Source: Cyclobacteriaceae bacterium
Lineage (GTDB): Bacteria; Bacteroidota; Bacteroidia; Cytophagales; Cyclobacteriaceae
Length of the DNA: 64,000 bases
Assembly: GCA_021648745.1 (NCBI GenBank)
Contig: JAKISE010000002.1
Span: forward strand, 23,701-87,700
Direction of reading: 5' to 3'
Positions 9,594 through 18,686 of this stretch are shown here, in pieces. The notes below the pieces were generated by a model. It worked only from the letters and a program-made list of their open reading frames with translations, ran no database searches and was not told the origin of the DNA. Position numbers and translations under genes: made by a program. Numbering within the stretch: position 1 is the first letter of the stretch; each line of letters begins with the position of its first letter.

Positions 9594-10514
9594 ATGAACC
9601 CTACCTTTCGCTTTATTCCCTTGCTCCTTTTGTGGGTATGCTCCCTTCCAACTGAGTTAAGTGCTCAGCAAGATGCCATTATGAGCCAATATATGTTTAA
9701 TCAATTGGCCTTTAATCCTTCGTATGCAGGCATTAACAATATTACCAATGTTTCATTAAACTCCAGGTTTCAATGGTCTAGTTTCGAAGGGGCCCCTACC
9801 TCCTATTTTTTTAGTGGCTCTACCTCTATTATCGATGGAAAAGTAGGCTTAGGAGCATCGTTAATTTACGATGTATTAGGGAGTAATACCAATACTCAAG
9901 CCCAGTTTAGTTATGCTTATAAAATTCAACAAGCGGGTAAAACATTTTCTTTTGGACTGCAAACTGGCATTATGAACATAAGAGTTGATGATACCGGATT
10001 GAATCTAAAAGTTGGGGATGACCCTTTTTTTCAAGGAAATGTAGAATCGGCCACCAAGGTTAACTTTGGGGCAGGTGTCTCATTAATGTCTGATAAATAT
10101 TATATAGGGGTGTCGGTTCCAAGAATGATGAATAGCAAGTTTGAATCTGGAAATGTGAACATTGTTTATGAACGACATTTCTATTTCTCAGGAGCTTATA
10201 TTTTTCAGGCATCTCCAACGGTAAAATTAAAACCCATGATCTTACTTAAAGGAGTTAAAGGGGCGCCTCTATCGGTAGATATAAATATGAGTGCACTGTT
10301 GGCAAACAAATTTTGGGTTGGGGCTTTCACGCGAAACTTTAAAACATGGGGAGGAATGCTGCAATTTGAATTTATGGAAGCCTATAAAATTGGTTATTCT
10401 TATGAAATTCTCGGCAAAAGCTTAACTGGCAATGGCTTGCCTACCAACGAAATAATGCTGAGCGCAGATTTAGCCTTATTTAGTCATCAAAGTATTTTTC
10501 AACGCTTTTTTTAA
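9594..10514 (+). CDS. sprF: PorP/SprF-family T9SS outer-membrane protein, copy 1
   Basis: A 306-residue protein with a signal peptide (ending ELSAQ) and the family hallmark QQDAIMSQYMFNQLAFNPSYAG directly after cleavage. Barrel strands follow, to the final ALFSHQSIFQRFF. PorP/SprF proteins are T9SS outer-membrane components; in gliding Flavobacterium, SprF is needed for secretion or surface attachment of the type-B cargo SprB. The gene ends 6 bp before a 1562-residue type-B cargo gene, implying cotranscription and a dedicated pair. Copy 2 at 17760-18680 is about 90% identical by eye. Confidence 0.93.
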   Translation: MNPTFRFIPLLLLWVCSLPTELSAQQDAIMSQYMFNQLAFNPSYAGINNITNVSLNSRFQWSSFEGAPTSYFFSGSTSIIDGKVGLGASLIYDVLGSNTNTQAQFSYAYKIQQAGKTFSFGLQTGIMNIRVDDTGLNLKVGDDPFFQGNVESATKVNFGAGVSLMSDKYYIGVSVPRMMNSKFESGNVNIVYERHFYFSGAYIFQASPTVKLKPMILLKGVKGAPLSVDINMSALLANKFWVGAFTRNFKTWGGMLQFEFMEAYKIGYSYEILGKSLTGNGLPTNEIMLSADLALFSHQSIFQRFF

Positions 10515-10520
10515 TTTAAT

Positions 10521-13500
10521 ATGAAGAAGATCAGAATTTACATCTTAGGCTTGTTTATGCTTTACAGCGGAATTGCAAGCGCACAATTTATAACCACTTG
10601 GAAAACAGATAACCCGGGCAGTTCAAACGACAACCAAATTACCATTCCTACTTTTAATGGAGAAACCTATTTATATGACATCTATTGGGAGGAAGTTGGC
10701 AATCCTACTAATAACGGAACTGAACCTACTGGACAAACTGGTGATTATACTGTTACATTCCCATCAATAGGAACGTATAGAGTCGAAATTTCGGGAACCT
10801 TCCCACGTATCTACTTTAATGGAGGAGGTTTTTTTGGAGATGACACAGATTTTGAAAAAATGCTTACTGTGGAACAATGGGGTAATATAGCTTGGAGTTC
10901 TATGAACAATGCCTTTAGTGGTTGTACAAATTTGCGTATAAATGCAACGGATGCTCCAAACCTATCAACGGTAACCGATTTAAGCTATATGTTTAGAGAA
11001 TGTGAAGTGTTAGACGATAATTTAAATTCTTGGGATGTTTCTACCATAATAACAATGACTGGAGTTTTTTACGATGCTAAACTATTTAATCAACCATTAA
11101 ATAGTTGGGATGTAAGCAGTGTAACTGACATGTCAGATTTATTTCGAGGTGCTAGCACCTTCAATCAGCCATTGAATAACTGGAATGTAAGTAATGTTAC
11201 TAATATGGATAGGACATTTTCATTTGCAGAAGCTTTCAATAATGATATAACAACATGGGAAGTAACTAATGTAACAAATATGAATGGAATGTTTGGTGGT
11301 GCTTTTGCTTTTAACCAAGACATAAGTTATAAGCTTGGAGGGGGAAATATGGGAGGTGATGCTTGGAATACAGCTAACGTTACCAATATGGGCTCTATGT
11401 TCTCAGTTGCCTACGCATTTAACCAAGATATAAGTAACTGGAATACTAGCAGTGTTACTTATATTGTATCCATATTTAGTGGCGCATCTGCCTTTAATTA
11501 TAATATCAGTAGTTGGGATCTTAGTGGGATTACCAGTTTGAGTAATGTTTTTAAGAATGCAACTGCTTTTAATCAAGATTTATCGGCTTGGAATGCAATA
11601 ATGGGAGGCATCACAGATTTGAGCAACATGTTTGAAGGCGCTACTGCTTTTAATCAGGATTTAAGTGGTTGGAATGTAATTAGCGTTTTAAATATGAATT
11701 CCATGTTCGCGAATACAACTTATAACCAGGATATTACAGGGTGGAGTGTTGACAATGTAAGCAATTTTGCTGGCATGTTTGAAAACAACACGGCATTTAA
11801 TCAAGATATTAGCGCCAATAATTGGGATATAGCAAGCGCAAACGACTTACGTAGTATGTTTGCCGGAGCAACTGCTTTTGACCAAGACCTTGGTGGATGG
11901 AATGTAAGTAATGTTACATTAATGTTCAATATGCTTAATGGCTCAGGGCTCTCTGTTGATAATTATGATAAACTATTAACAGGTTGGGCATTATTGACAC
12001 TCCAAAATGGGGTGAATTTTGGGGCATCTAACCTTTTCTACTGTGCAGCAGCAACGGCTAGAGCTGAATTGATTTCAACCTATTCATGGTTTATTACAGA
12101 TGCAGGATTAGGATGTATAGAAGTATTTAAAGGAAACGATACCACAGGACCAGAAATATTTAACGCACAACCAGAAGCTATCGACTTTGGCTCCATTAAT
12201 CTTGGAGGAACTAAATCATTAGACTTTACTATCGAAAATAAGTTGGCAGTTGATATTACTAATTTTAATGTTGCCATTTCTACAAACACAGGAGTAGCAT
12301 TTAGTGTTACTACTACTCCCCCAAACATAATAACTGCTGGTACCCCATTAACCATAAGTATTGATTTTACCGGCTTAACGGTTGCTTCGTTTTCCGAAAC
12401 AGTTACTTTAACTTACAACCCTGTTGTAGGGCTCAGCTCTACTTTTAGCTTTGATATTACAGGAATTGTAACGTTAACACCGGAACCTGAAATCGCAATA
12501 TTTGAGGGGAATAGCACTGCAAACAACGAATTACTTGATGCTATTGGAAGTTTCTATGTTGGAGGTGCATTAAAGGGAGGAGCAAACCCCACAAACCAAC
12601 TATTAATAGAGAATAAAGGCTCTGCCGATTTAATAATTTCTGGAATAACTCTACCAGCATCGGTCTTTACCTTAGGTACGCTATCATTCCCGATTACCCT
12701 TACTGTGGGAGCAACTCAACTTGTCGATATCACATTAGATGCTTCTCTAAGTGGTAATTTTTCTGAAACCTTAACAATAAATTCAGATGATGATGATGAA
12801 CCCTCATTTGAAATCAACTTGAATGGGAACATTGATGGTGGTGAAATATTGGTTATTGACGGTACCGATGTATACTCAGACCCACGGATTTTTAATTTGG
12901 ATGTTGTTAATATTGGCTCAGCCAATGAAGGCACTGACATTACCAAGCAATTTTCTATTTACAACGATGGTCCCTTGAGCTTATCTATAACAGGTATTAG
13001 TATATCGGACCCTAATTTTACAACTAGTTTAACTCCACCTGTATTAATCAACGCTTTTGTTGATGGCATTTATTCTCGAAGAGATTTCGAAATTACTCTT
13101 GACGGTTCTGTAGCTGGTAATTTTTCTACAACAGTAACCATCACGAGTGATGATGATTCCTCTCCAACATTTACATTTACCATTAATGGGGTTATTGCAG
13201 CACCGAATCCTCCAAAAATGTATTGGACCGAATCAAGTGGTTTTGAAATAAATAGATCCAACATTGATGGTTCTTCTTTCGAACAATATTTTGCTGGTAG
13301 TGCTAAACCTCGTGGTATAGCACTAGATGTTGCTAACCAAACCATTTATTGGTCAACTAATTTTGGAGATATTTGGATGGGTTCAATTGATGCAATCGGA
13401 ATTGTAAATCCTGTAAAAATAATTGACGATGGCACTGACCTTTCTTTAGATATGGGTGGTATATCGTTAGATTTAGTCAATAATTATATTTATTGGGCAA

Positions 13501-15209
13501 GTGGTTACAGCAGTTCCATTAATAGGGCTGATTTAAATGCAGCAGACCCAAATACAACTATACAAACATTAGTTAGTGGCTTAAATTCACCCTATAGCGT
13601 TGCAGTTGACCCAATTGCAGGGAAAATATATTACACTTATACTAGATATGGAGCCACTACAAGTGACCCCTTTGATGCTAATTTAGCCTCTGCAGATTTA
13701 GATGGCAGTAACTCTCAAGTAATAAATTCTACTAGTTTTGATTATTTTCAAGACAATACCTATTATGATGTAAAAATTAGTCCCTCTTCAAATAAAATAT
13801 ATTGGTCGGCCTATGGCGATGTTTCCACTCCTACTATTTTTCAGGCTGACTTAGCTCCTTTCGGCAATGTAACATCGTTTAATACTCCTGCAGACCCCAA
13901 AGGTATAGCAATTGATGAGACTGGAGCAATGATATATTGGGCAAATAGTGAAATTCCATCTTTAGAGCCAGCAAAAATAATAAGAGCTAATATAGCAGAT
14001 GGTAGTAGTCCTGAGATACTCTTAAGTGGCTCTCCAAATATTTATTTTCCAGACTTTATTGAGTTAGACACCGATCAATCAGCTGCTGGCTGCACAACAC
14101 CACCTACCACTGATGCAGGTTCAGATGTTTTAATTTGTAGCACTGATAATGTTAACTTATCAGGTTCTATCGGTGGTGGGGCAACCTCAAGCCTTTGGAC
14201 AACCTCTGGAGATGGTGTTTTTAGTAATGCTAATTTACCAAACGCTGTATATACTGCAGGAACAGGTGATGTTGCCTCTGGGTTGGTAACCTTAACACTT
14301 ACTGCGAATGCTGCAAATTGCACACCAGCAACAGATCAAATGGTCGTAGCAATTAACTTACCTATTGCTGTCGTAGATCAACCAGCCACTGTAAATGTGG
14401 CTGAGTCTATAACTATTGATGTATTTAGTGGAGGGTTTGTTAATAATGCCGATGTAATTACAACCACATTGCTAACTCAACCTCAAAAAGGAACTGTAAT
14501 AATAAATAGTAACGGTTCTATTGAATACACAGCATTAGAAGGGTTTGTAGGTGCCGACAGTTTTGATTTTCAGGTTGAAAACCAATGCAACGCAATAGCA
14601 AGTGCTACAGTTAACGTTAACATTCCAAATACCGCTCCTTCCTTTAACGATGGCACAGCTTCTGCCATCCCGGGAGCACCAGTAACCATTAATATTACCG
14701 ATTTAATTACTGATTTAAACGGGAACATCGATTTATCATCTATTGAAATCATTCAACAACCAGGCAGTGGTGCTCCTGCCACTTTAGATGCTGACAATAA
14801 CTTAGTAGTTGATTATACTGGAATGATATTCTTTGGTACTGATGAAGTTGTCATAAGAGTTTATGACACAGATGGTGCATTTTCCGAAGCGAGTATATTT
14901 ATTACAGTTGAAGCCTTACCTATTGAAGCTTATAATGCGGTAAGCCCGAATGGAGATGGCCGTCACGATTTTCTTGAATTTAGATATATTGAAGCCTATC
15001 CTGAAAATGAAGTAAAGGTCTTTAACCGTTGGGGAGATGTAGTATTTACAGTGGAGGGCTATAATAATACAGATAAAACATTTACGGGTTCGGCCAATTT
15101 TGGAGGGTCAAACGAATTGCCGACAGGAACTTATTATTATACGGTTACTCTAAAAGTACTAGGTGGAGAAGTTCAAACTGTGAACGGGTATTTTGAATTG
15201 CGAAGATAA
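10521..15209 (+). CDS. Giant BspA-type T9SS type-B cargo protein, copy 1
   Basis: A 1562-residue surface protein. Signal peptide 1-22 (GIASAQ); an N-terminal beta-sandwich (about 23-105). BspA-like repeats (DUF285; recurring FNQDLSxWNVSxVxxMxxMF) cover about 110-500. Three choice-of-anchor-D modules (DFGSINLGGTKSLDFTIEN and two more) span about 540-890. A YWTD-like beta-propeller (MYWTESSGFEINRSNIDGSS) covers about 893-1190. PKD- and cadherin-like modules follow, then the type-B gliding-motility sorting domain (YNAVSPNGDGRHDFLEF... KVFNRWGD... GTYYYTV... ELRR) in the last 95 residues. It would be exported by T9SS with the SprF-like protein 6 bp upstream. Likely an adhesin. Compared with copy 2, the DWGDG PKD motif near the N-terminus is missing. 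Confidence 0.9.
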   Translation: MKKIRIYILGLFMLYSGIASAQFITTWKTDNPGSSNDNQITIPTFNGETYLYDIYWEEVGNPTNNGTEPTGQTGDYTVTFPSIGTYRVEISGTFPRIYFNGGGFFGDDTDFEKMLTVEQWGNIAWSSMNNAFSGCTNLRINATDAPNLSTVTDLSYMFRECEVLDDNLNSWDVSTIITMTGVFYDAKLFNQPLNSWDVSSVTDMSDLFRGASTFNQPLNNWNVSNVTNMDRTFSFAEAFNNDITTWEVTNVTNMNGMFGGAFAFNQDISYKLGGGNMGGDAWNTANVTNMGSMFSVAYAFNQDISNWNTSSVTYIVSIFSGASAFNYNISSWDLSGITSLSNVFKNATAFNQDLSAWNAIMGGITDLSNMFEGATAFNQDLSGWNVISVLNMNSMFANTTYNQDITGWSVDNVSNFAGMFENNTAFNQDISANNWDIASANDLRSMFAGATAFDQDLGGWNVSNVTLMFNMLNGSGLSVDNYDKLLTGWALLTLQNGVNFGASNLFYCAAATARAELISTYSWFITDAGLGCIEVFKGNDTTGPEIFNAQPEAIDFGSINLGGTKSLDFTIENKLAVDITNFNVAISTNTGVAFSVTTTPPNIITAGTPLTISIDFTGLTVASFSETVTLTYNPVVGLSSTFSFDITGIVTLTPEPEIAIFEGNSTANNELLDAIGSFYVGGALKGGANPTNQLLIENKGSADLIISGITLPASVFTLGTLSFPITLTVGATQLVDITLDASLSGNFSETLTINSDDDDEPSFEINLNGNIDGGEILVIDGTDVYSDPRIFNLDVVNIGSANEGTDITKQFSIYNDGPLSLSITGISISDPNFTTSLTPPVLINAFVDGIYSRRDFEITLDGSVAGNFSTTVTITSDDDSSPTFTFTINGVIAAPNPPKMYWTESSGFEINRSNIDGSSFEQYFAGSAKPRGIALDVANQTIYWSTNFGDIWMGSIDAIGIVNPVKIIDDGTDLSLDMGGISLDLVNNYIYWASGYSSSINRADLNAADPNTTIQTLVSGLNSPYSVAVDPIAGKIYYTYTRYGATTSDPFDANLASADLDGSNSQVINSTSFDYFQDNTYYDVKISPSSNKIYWSAYGDVSTPTIFQADLAPFGNVTSFNTPADPKGIAIDETGAMIYWANSEIPSLEPAKIIRANIADGSSPEILLSGSPNIYFPDFIELDTDQSAAGCTTPPTTDAGSDVLICSTDNVNLSGSIGGGATSSLWTTSGDGVFSNANLPNAVYTAGTGDVASGLVTLTLTANAANCTPATDQMVVAINLPIAVVDQPATVNVAESITIDVFSGGFVNNADVITTTLLTQPQKGTVIINSNGSIEYTALEGFVGADSFDFQVENQCNAIASATVNVNIPNTAPSFNDGTASAIPGAPVTINITDLITDLNGNIDLSSIEIIQQPGSGAPATLDADNNLVVDYTGMIFFGTDEVVIRVYDTDGAFSEASIFITVEALPIEAYNAVSPNGDGRHDFLEFRYIEAYPENEVKVFNRWGDVVFTVEGYNNTDKTFTGSANFGGSNELPTGTYYYTVTLKVLGGEVQTVNGYFELRR

Positions 15210-15280
15210 ATATTACAAAGAGTAACCCGATAGCTATTGAAATAGCCTCTCCACATTACTGGTGCCAAATGAGATAATTG

Positions 15281-15313
15281 AGAGGCACTGTCCCATTTAG
15301 TGTGTTTGTAGAG
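15281..15313. other. Possible remnant of a transposon end
   Basis: In the 126 bp between the cargo-gene stop and the nested mobile element, the stretch around GGCACTGTCCCATTTAGTGT looks like terminal repeats of IS256-like (mutator) elements seen in Bacteroidota. No partner end or transposase is nearby, so it would be a solo relic. The interval 15210-15335 shows nothing else. Confidence 0.2.
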
Positions 15314-15482
15314 GTTTTCAATGATAGAGTTAGTAACCTGAGTTCGACCTAAGGAATACGGTCAGCTTTAATCGAAACTTTCATAAACAACTTAGATTTT
15401 TGTAGGACTAACGGGTTAATTCAAGAAAATATAAGGAGGTTTAGGGAAGTTTCGTTAAAGCCCAAAGGGAAAATATCTAGCA

Positions 15483-16515
15483 ACCTGAGTTCGACCTAAG
15501 GAACTAATAGAAAAGAGCTATTTGTGAAGTTTGCGTGTTAGTTTCAAATTTGATGCTAGGCTTTTTTTCTTGAAAAGAATAGGCAATTATACTGGCTACC
15601 AAATTGGTAATGAAGTTGCTAAAGCTTCTATGTCTAGAGTGTTCAGCTTGGCAAATATTTTTAAGTTGGTCATTAATTGTTTCGATAACTGATCTTTTTC
15701 TCAATAATATTTTATCTCTCATCGTCATTAATACATTTTTCATATTATTTCTGATACCTGTAATTAAGTGAAGTCCTTGATCAAATAATAAGGAGGATAA
15801 TTCTTTAGATAAATAGCCTTTATCTCCATAGATACTACCCATTATCTTCTTAAGAAAGTTTTCAGATTTTAGTGGAGTTCTATCATCTACATTGGCCTGT
15901 GTGATCATAAAATCAAGTATTTCACCTTTGTCGTTTACAATTATGTGGAGCTTAAATCCATAAAACCACCCCATTGTTGACTTACCAGTGGTGGCTATGC
16001 CTTCAAAGACTTTGTTAGCTCTAATACGCTTATTCTTGCAGACTCTTAAAGGTGTAGAGTCCACAAAAGAGATACCTGTACATTCTCCTAAACAACAAGT
16101 TTTTAGATATAGAACTAGAGGAAGCATATTGCTTTGCATCAACTCTACAAATCGATTATAAGAAACAGTTTCTGGGAATTCATTTTTGAGATGGACTTGA
16201 ATATAGAATTTATAAAAGTGTTTAAAAGTTCGGTGCCCACTTAAATGAAACAGTACTGTTATGGTAAGAATTTCACTCTTTGACATTTTAAAAGCTCTGT
16301 TTCGGTGCTTTTTCCCATCAGATATAAGTTTTTTAGTCAAAGCAGGTTCAAAAACCTTGCAAAAATCATCAATAGAACAGAAAATTTCAGTAATTTTATC
16401 TTTAGAAATCATAAGCAGAAAAGAGGTTATCTATTTGGTTTTCAGATACTTAAATATATAGCTTTTTCTGCTTATTTTACGCTAAATCAATGCTTTTCTT
16501 AGGTCGAACTCAGGT
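15483..16515 (-). mobile_element. IS982-family insertion sequence, apparently intact
   Basis: A 1033-bp element bounded by perfect 18-bp inverted repeats (ACCTGAGTTCGACCTAAG at 15483-15500 and its complement at 16498-16515). The match extends to 19 bp if the neighbouring A/T is counted. It contains one transposase gene filling almost the whole length. Size, terminal sequence and transposase all match the IS982 family. With both ends, a 5-bp target duplication and an uninterrupted gene, it looks recent and possibly still active. Confidence 0.9.
15504..16412 (-). CDS. IS982-family transposase
   Basis: A 302-residue DDE transposase, full length for the family. The N-terminal DNA-binding part covers about 1-100. 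The catalytic core shows SFVDSTPLRV (first Asp, about 117), GDKGYLSKEL (second Asp, about 195) and KRSVIETINDQLKN (Glu, about 240). The conserved TTGKSTMGWFYGFKLH segment is present. The start ATG at 16412 lies inside the right end and the stop is within 4 bp of the left terminal repeat. No frameshift or missing catalytic residue is seen. Confidence 0.93.
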   Translation of the reverse strand: MISKDKITEIFCSIDDFCKVFEPALTKKLISDGKKHRNRAFKMSKSEILTITVLFHLSGHRTFKHFYKFYIQVHLKNEFPETVSYNRFVELMQSNMLPLVLYLKTCCLGECTGISFVDSTPLRVCKNKRIRANKVFEGIATTGKSTMGWFYGFKLHIIVNDKGEILDFMITQANVDDRTPLKSENFLKKIMGSIYGDKGYLSKELSSLLFDQGLHLITGIRNNMKNVLMTMRDKILLRKRSVIETINDQLKNICQAEHSRHRSFSNFITNLVASIIAYSFQEKKPSIKFETNTQTSQIALFY

Positions 16516-16680
16516 TAGCAGGCAATCTTTTGAATATAAAAATCTTGAAATAATCCATTATATCTTTGCTTTTTATATTAAAAAGCTCACCTACTATTTT
16601 ATTTTCTGGCAGCTATTCCTTATCCCGAACTCAGGTTAGTAAGTTATTGGGCTTAAAGACGGTATTAACACAAGTAATAT

Positions 16681-17664
16681 TTAATTAATGTCATTAATGT
16701 CATTAACAATATTTGAGACCAATTCATTCAAAGAGCTAATTGGTCTCTGGATTTTAGTCATCACTTCTTTATTAATTTGATCGGAATGATCCTTATAATT
16801 AAAAATACTGGAAAGGCCCATAATGGTGGCAACTGGTGCGCGTACCTCATGCGAAAAAGACCACGCTATTTTTTCTAATTTCATGTTTTTTCTCTCAAGC
16901 TCTTTTTGATGTTTCTTTATTGACTCTTCAGCTTTTTTTCTATCCGTAATATCATAGCGGATCGCTATAAATTTAGTAATTTCTCCTCTTTTTCTAACAG
17001 AAGGTACTACTGTGGCTTGTAACCAATAAAAAGAGCCGTCTTTTGCCTTATTTTTTATTTCTCCGGTCCATATTTTTCCTGATTTGATGGTAGTCCAAAA
17101 GTCTTTCATAAACTCTTTAGAGTGATGCCCTGAATTTAATATTCGATGGTCAGCACCTATTAATTCTTCTATAGAATATTTAGAAATTTTAGCGAATTTA
17201 TCATTAGCATACGTAATTACACCTTTTTCGTTTGTGTATGCAAGAATCGCTGATTGGTTGAGCGCAACTTTTATGTCTTTATTTTCTTCTAGAGCTAATT
17301 TTAGTTTGTCTTCACCTTTTTTTCTATTGGTAATATCCTGCAAAGAGCCGTAAAGTCGGAAATATTTTCCCCCTTTCTTCTCTGTTTTATCAATTATTCT
17401 AAGCCAAAGCACTTTCCCTTTTGCGGTAAATACTTGAGTGGTAATATCAAAACCTGTTCCTTCAACTCTTGCTTTTTTTGTAATATCATACACCATTTTT
17501 GCACTTTCTCCTTTTTCAAAATACTTAATGGATGTTGCCCAACTCGGATTATAGGTTAAAGGTTCTTCCAATATTTCTTTGACGGTGGGCCTATTTTCAT
17601 ACCTTAAAATATTGAAAATATGTAGCATATATATAATTAAAATCGTATTAATATAAAATTTCAT
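16681..17664 (-). CDS. PAS-domain protein with histidine-kinase dimerisation domain but no ATPase domain; N-terminus probably truncated
   Basis: A 327-residue signalling protein. The N-terminus begins inside a PAS fold (FNILRYENRPTVKEILEEP...) and lacks the usual first strands. The PAC part and linker (GSLQDITNRKK) follow. A complete second PAS domain spans about 130-245 (ITYANDKFAKISKYSIEELIG, ending AIRYDITDRKKAEE). The C-terminus holds a DHp H-box, WSFSHEVRAPVATIMGL, with its His near residue 270. It ends about 55 residues later (NIVNDINDIN) with no HATPase domain. Similar PAS-DHp proteins without ATPase occur in Bacteroidota. It lies between the nested IS and the second SprF copy, divergent from the latter. 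The missing first half of PAS1 suggests 5' loss by rearrangement. Confidence 0.75.
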   Translation of the reverse strand: MKFYINTILIIYMLHIFNILRYENRPTVKEILEEPLTYNPSWATSIKYFEKGESAKMVYDITKKARVEGTGFDITTQVFTAKGKVLWLRIIDKTEKKGGKYFRLYGSLQDITNRKKGEDKLKLALEENKDIKVALNQSAILAYTNEKGVITYANDKFAKISKYSIEELIGADHRILNSGHHSKEFMKDFWTTIKSGKIWTGEIKNKAKDGSFYWLQATVVPSVRKRGEITKFIAIRYDITDRKKAEESIKKHQKELERKNMKLEKIAWSFSHEVRAPVATIMGLSSIFNYKDHSDQINKEVMTKIQRPISSLNELVSNIVNDINDIN

Positions 17665-17724
17665 TTGGTCTTAATTTCATTAATCATATCAAAATATTAT
17701 AAAACAATGATGTTATAAGAATGT

Positions 17725-17732
17725 TAATTTTG
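17725..17732 (+). promoter_or_regulatory. Possible -7 promoter element before SprF copy 2
   Basis: TAATTTTG fits the Bacteroidota TANNTTTG -7 box and sits 28 bp before the ATG at 17760. No TTG is found at the expected upstream distance, so support is weak. If real, it favours the ATG at 17760 over the in-frame ATG at 17721. Confidence 0.35.
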
Positions 17733-17759
17733 CATGTTAATCCGATTTTAATCAAATCC

Positions 17760-18680
17760 ATGAAAACCATCTCTCCTTGTTTTAAGGTATTAGTCCTATT
17801 CTTAATTCTATTCCCTTTTACCTCTTATGCTCAACAAGATGCCATTATGAGCCAATACATGTTTAATCAGTTGGCCTTTAATCCTTCGTATGCGGGCATT
17901 AATAATGTTACCACCTTTTCATTAAACTCAAGGTTTCAATGGTCTAGTTTCGAGGGGGCTCCTACCTCCTACTTTTTTAGTGGTTCTACTTCTATAATCG
18001 ATGGCAAAGTGGGCTTAGGAGCCACTTTAATTTATGATGTGCTAGGGAGTAATACCAATACCCAAGCCCAACTTAGTTATGCCTATAAAATTCGGCAAGC
18101 AGACAAAGCATTTTCTTTTGGATTGCAAACCGGCCTTATGAACATAAGAATAGATGATACAGGATTAAACCTAAAAGTAGGAGACGATCCTTTTTTTCAA
18201 GGAAATGTGGAATCGGTTACTAAAGTTAACTTTGGAGCAGGTGTTTCATTAATGTCTGATACCTACTATATAGGATTATCAGTACCGAGAATGATGAATT
18301 CAAAATTTGAATCAGGAAATGTAAATATTATTTATGAGCGACATTTCTATCTATCCGGGTCCTATATTTTTCAAGCATCTCCAACTGTAAAACTAAAACC
18401 AATGGTGCTGCTAAAAGGAGTAAAGGGGGCTCCACTATCAGTAGATATAAACATGAGTGCACTGTTATTAAATAAGTTTTGGGTTGGGGCTTTCACTCGA
18501 AACTTTAACACATGGGGTGGCATGCTGCAATTTGAATTTATGGATGCCTATAAAATTGGCTATTCTTTTGAAATGCTAGGCAAAAATTTAACTGGCAATG
18601 GTTTACCCACCAATGAAATAATGTTGAGTGCCGATTTAGCACTATTCAGTCATCAATCAATTTTTCAACGCTTTTTTTAA
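17760..18680 (+). CDS. sprF: PorP/SprF-family T9SS outer-membrane protein, copy 2
   Basis: About 306 residues from the ATG at 17760, which gives a normal signal peptide (FPFTSYAQ). A longer reading from 17721 would add 13 unlikely residues. The mature protein starts QQDAIMSQYMFNQLAFNPSYAG and ends ALFSHQSIFQRFF, nearly identical to copy 1 at 9594-10514; differences are scattered and conservative. It ends 6 bp before the second giant type-B cargo gene, reproducing the spacing of pair 1. Role as for the family: an outer-membrane component that helps T9SS export or tether type-B cargo. Confidence 0.93.
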   Translation: MKTISPCFKVLVLFLILFPFTSYAQQDAIMSQYMFNQLAFNPSYAGINNVTTFSLNSRFQWSSFEGAPTSYFFSGSTSIIDGKVGLGATLIYDVLGSNTNTQAQLSYAYKIRQADKAFSFGLQTGLMNIRIDDTGLNLKVGDDPFFQGNVESVTKVNFGAGVSLMSDTYYIGLSVPRMMNSKFESGNVNIIYERHFYLSGSYIFQASPTVKLKPMVLLKGVKGAPLSVDINMSALLLNKFWVGAFTRNFNTWGGMLQFEFMDAYKIGYSFEMLGKNLTGNGLPTNEIMLSADLALFSHQSIFQRFF

Positions 18681-18686
18681 TTTAGT

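Larger units (their letters stand above)
15478..16520. repeat. 5-bp target-site duplication TAGCA flanking the inner IS982
   Basis: TAGCA at 15478-15482 and 16516-16520 directly abuts the two perfect terminal repeats of the inner IS. The related element near the right edge has a single uninterrupted copy of this site (TGCTA on the plus strand, 63837-63841), the expected empty target. Confidence 0.8.
15336..16636. mobile_element. Non-autonomous IS982-type element (MITE-like), split by an IS982 insertion
   Basis: The left end ACCTGAGTTCGACCTAAGG (from 15336) and the inverted right end (ACCTGAGTTCGGGATAAGG read from 16636 on the minus strand) form imperfect inverted repeats: 11 matching bp, three mismatches, then 9 matching bp. 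Removing the inner IS (15483-16515) and one copy of its target duplication leaves a 263-bp element with no gene. Its ends match those of the inner IS, so it could have been moved in trans by an IS982 transposase. Much of its interior (about 170 bp, in reverse orientation) is recognisable again at 63711 onward. Confidence 0.8.
15331..16641. repeat. 5-bp target-site duplication TAGTA flanking the outer element
   Basis: TAGTA at 15331-15335 and again at 16637-16641 brackets the two outermost terminal inverted repeats exactly. This indicates that the outer element arrived by transposition and has kept both ends. Confidence 0.75.

Noticed and set aside
17721..17759. Longer N-terminus for SprF copy 2
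   Set aside because: It would place 13 extra residues before a normal signal peptide and overlaps a possible -7 promoter box; copy 1 has no equivalent.
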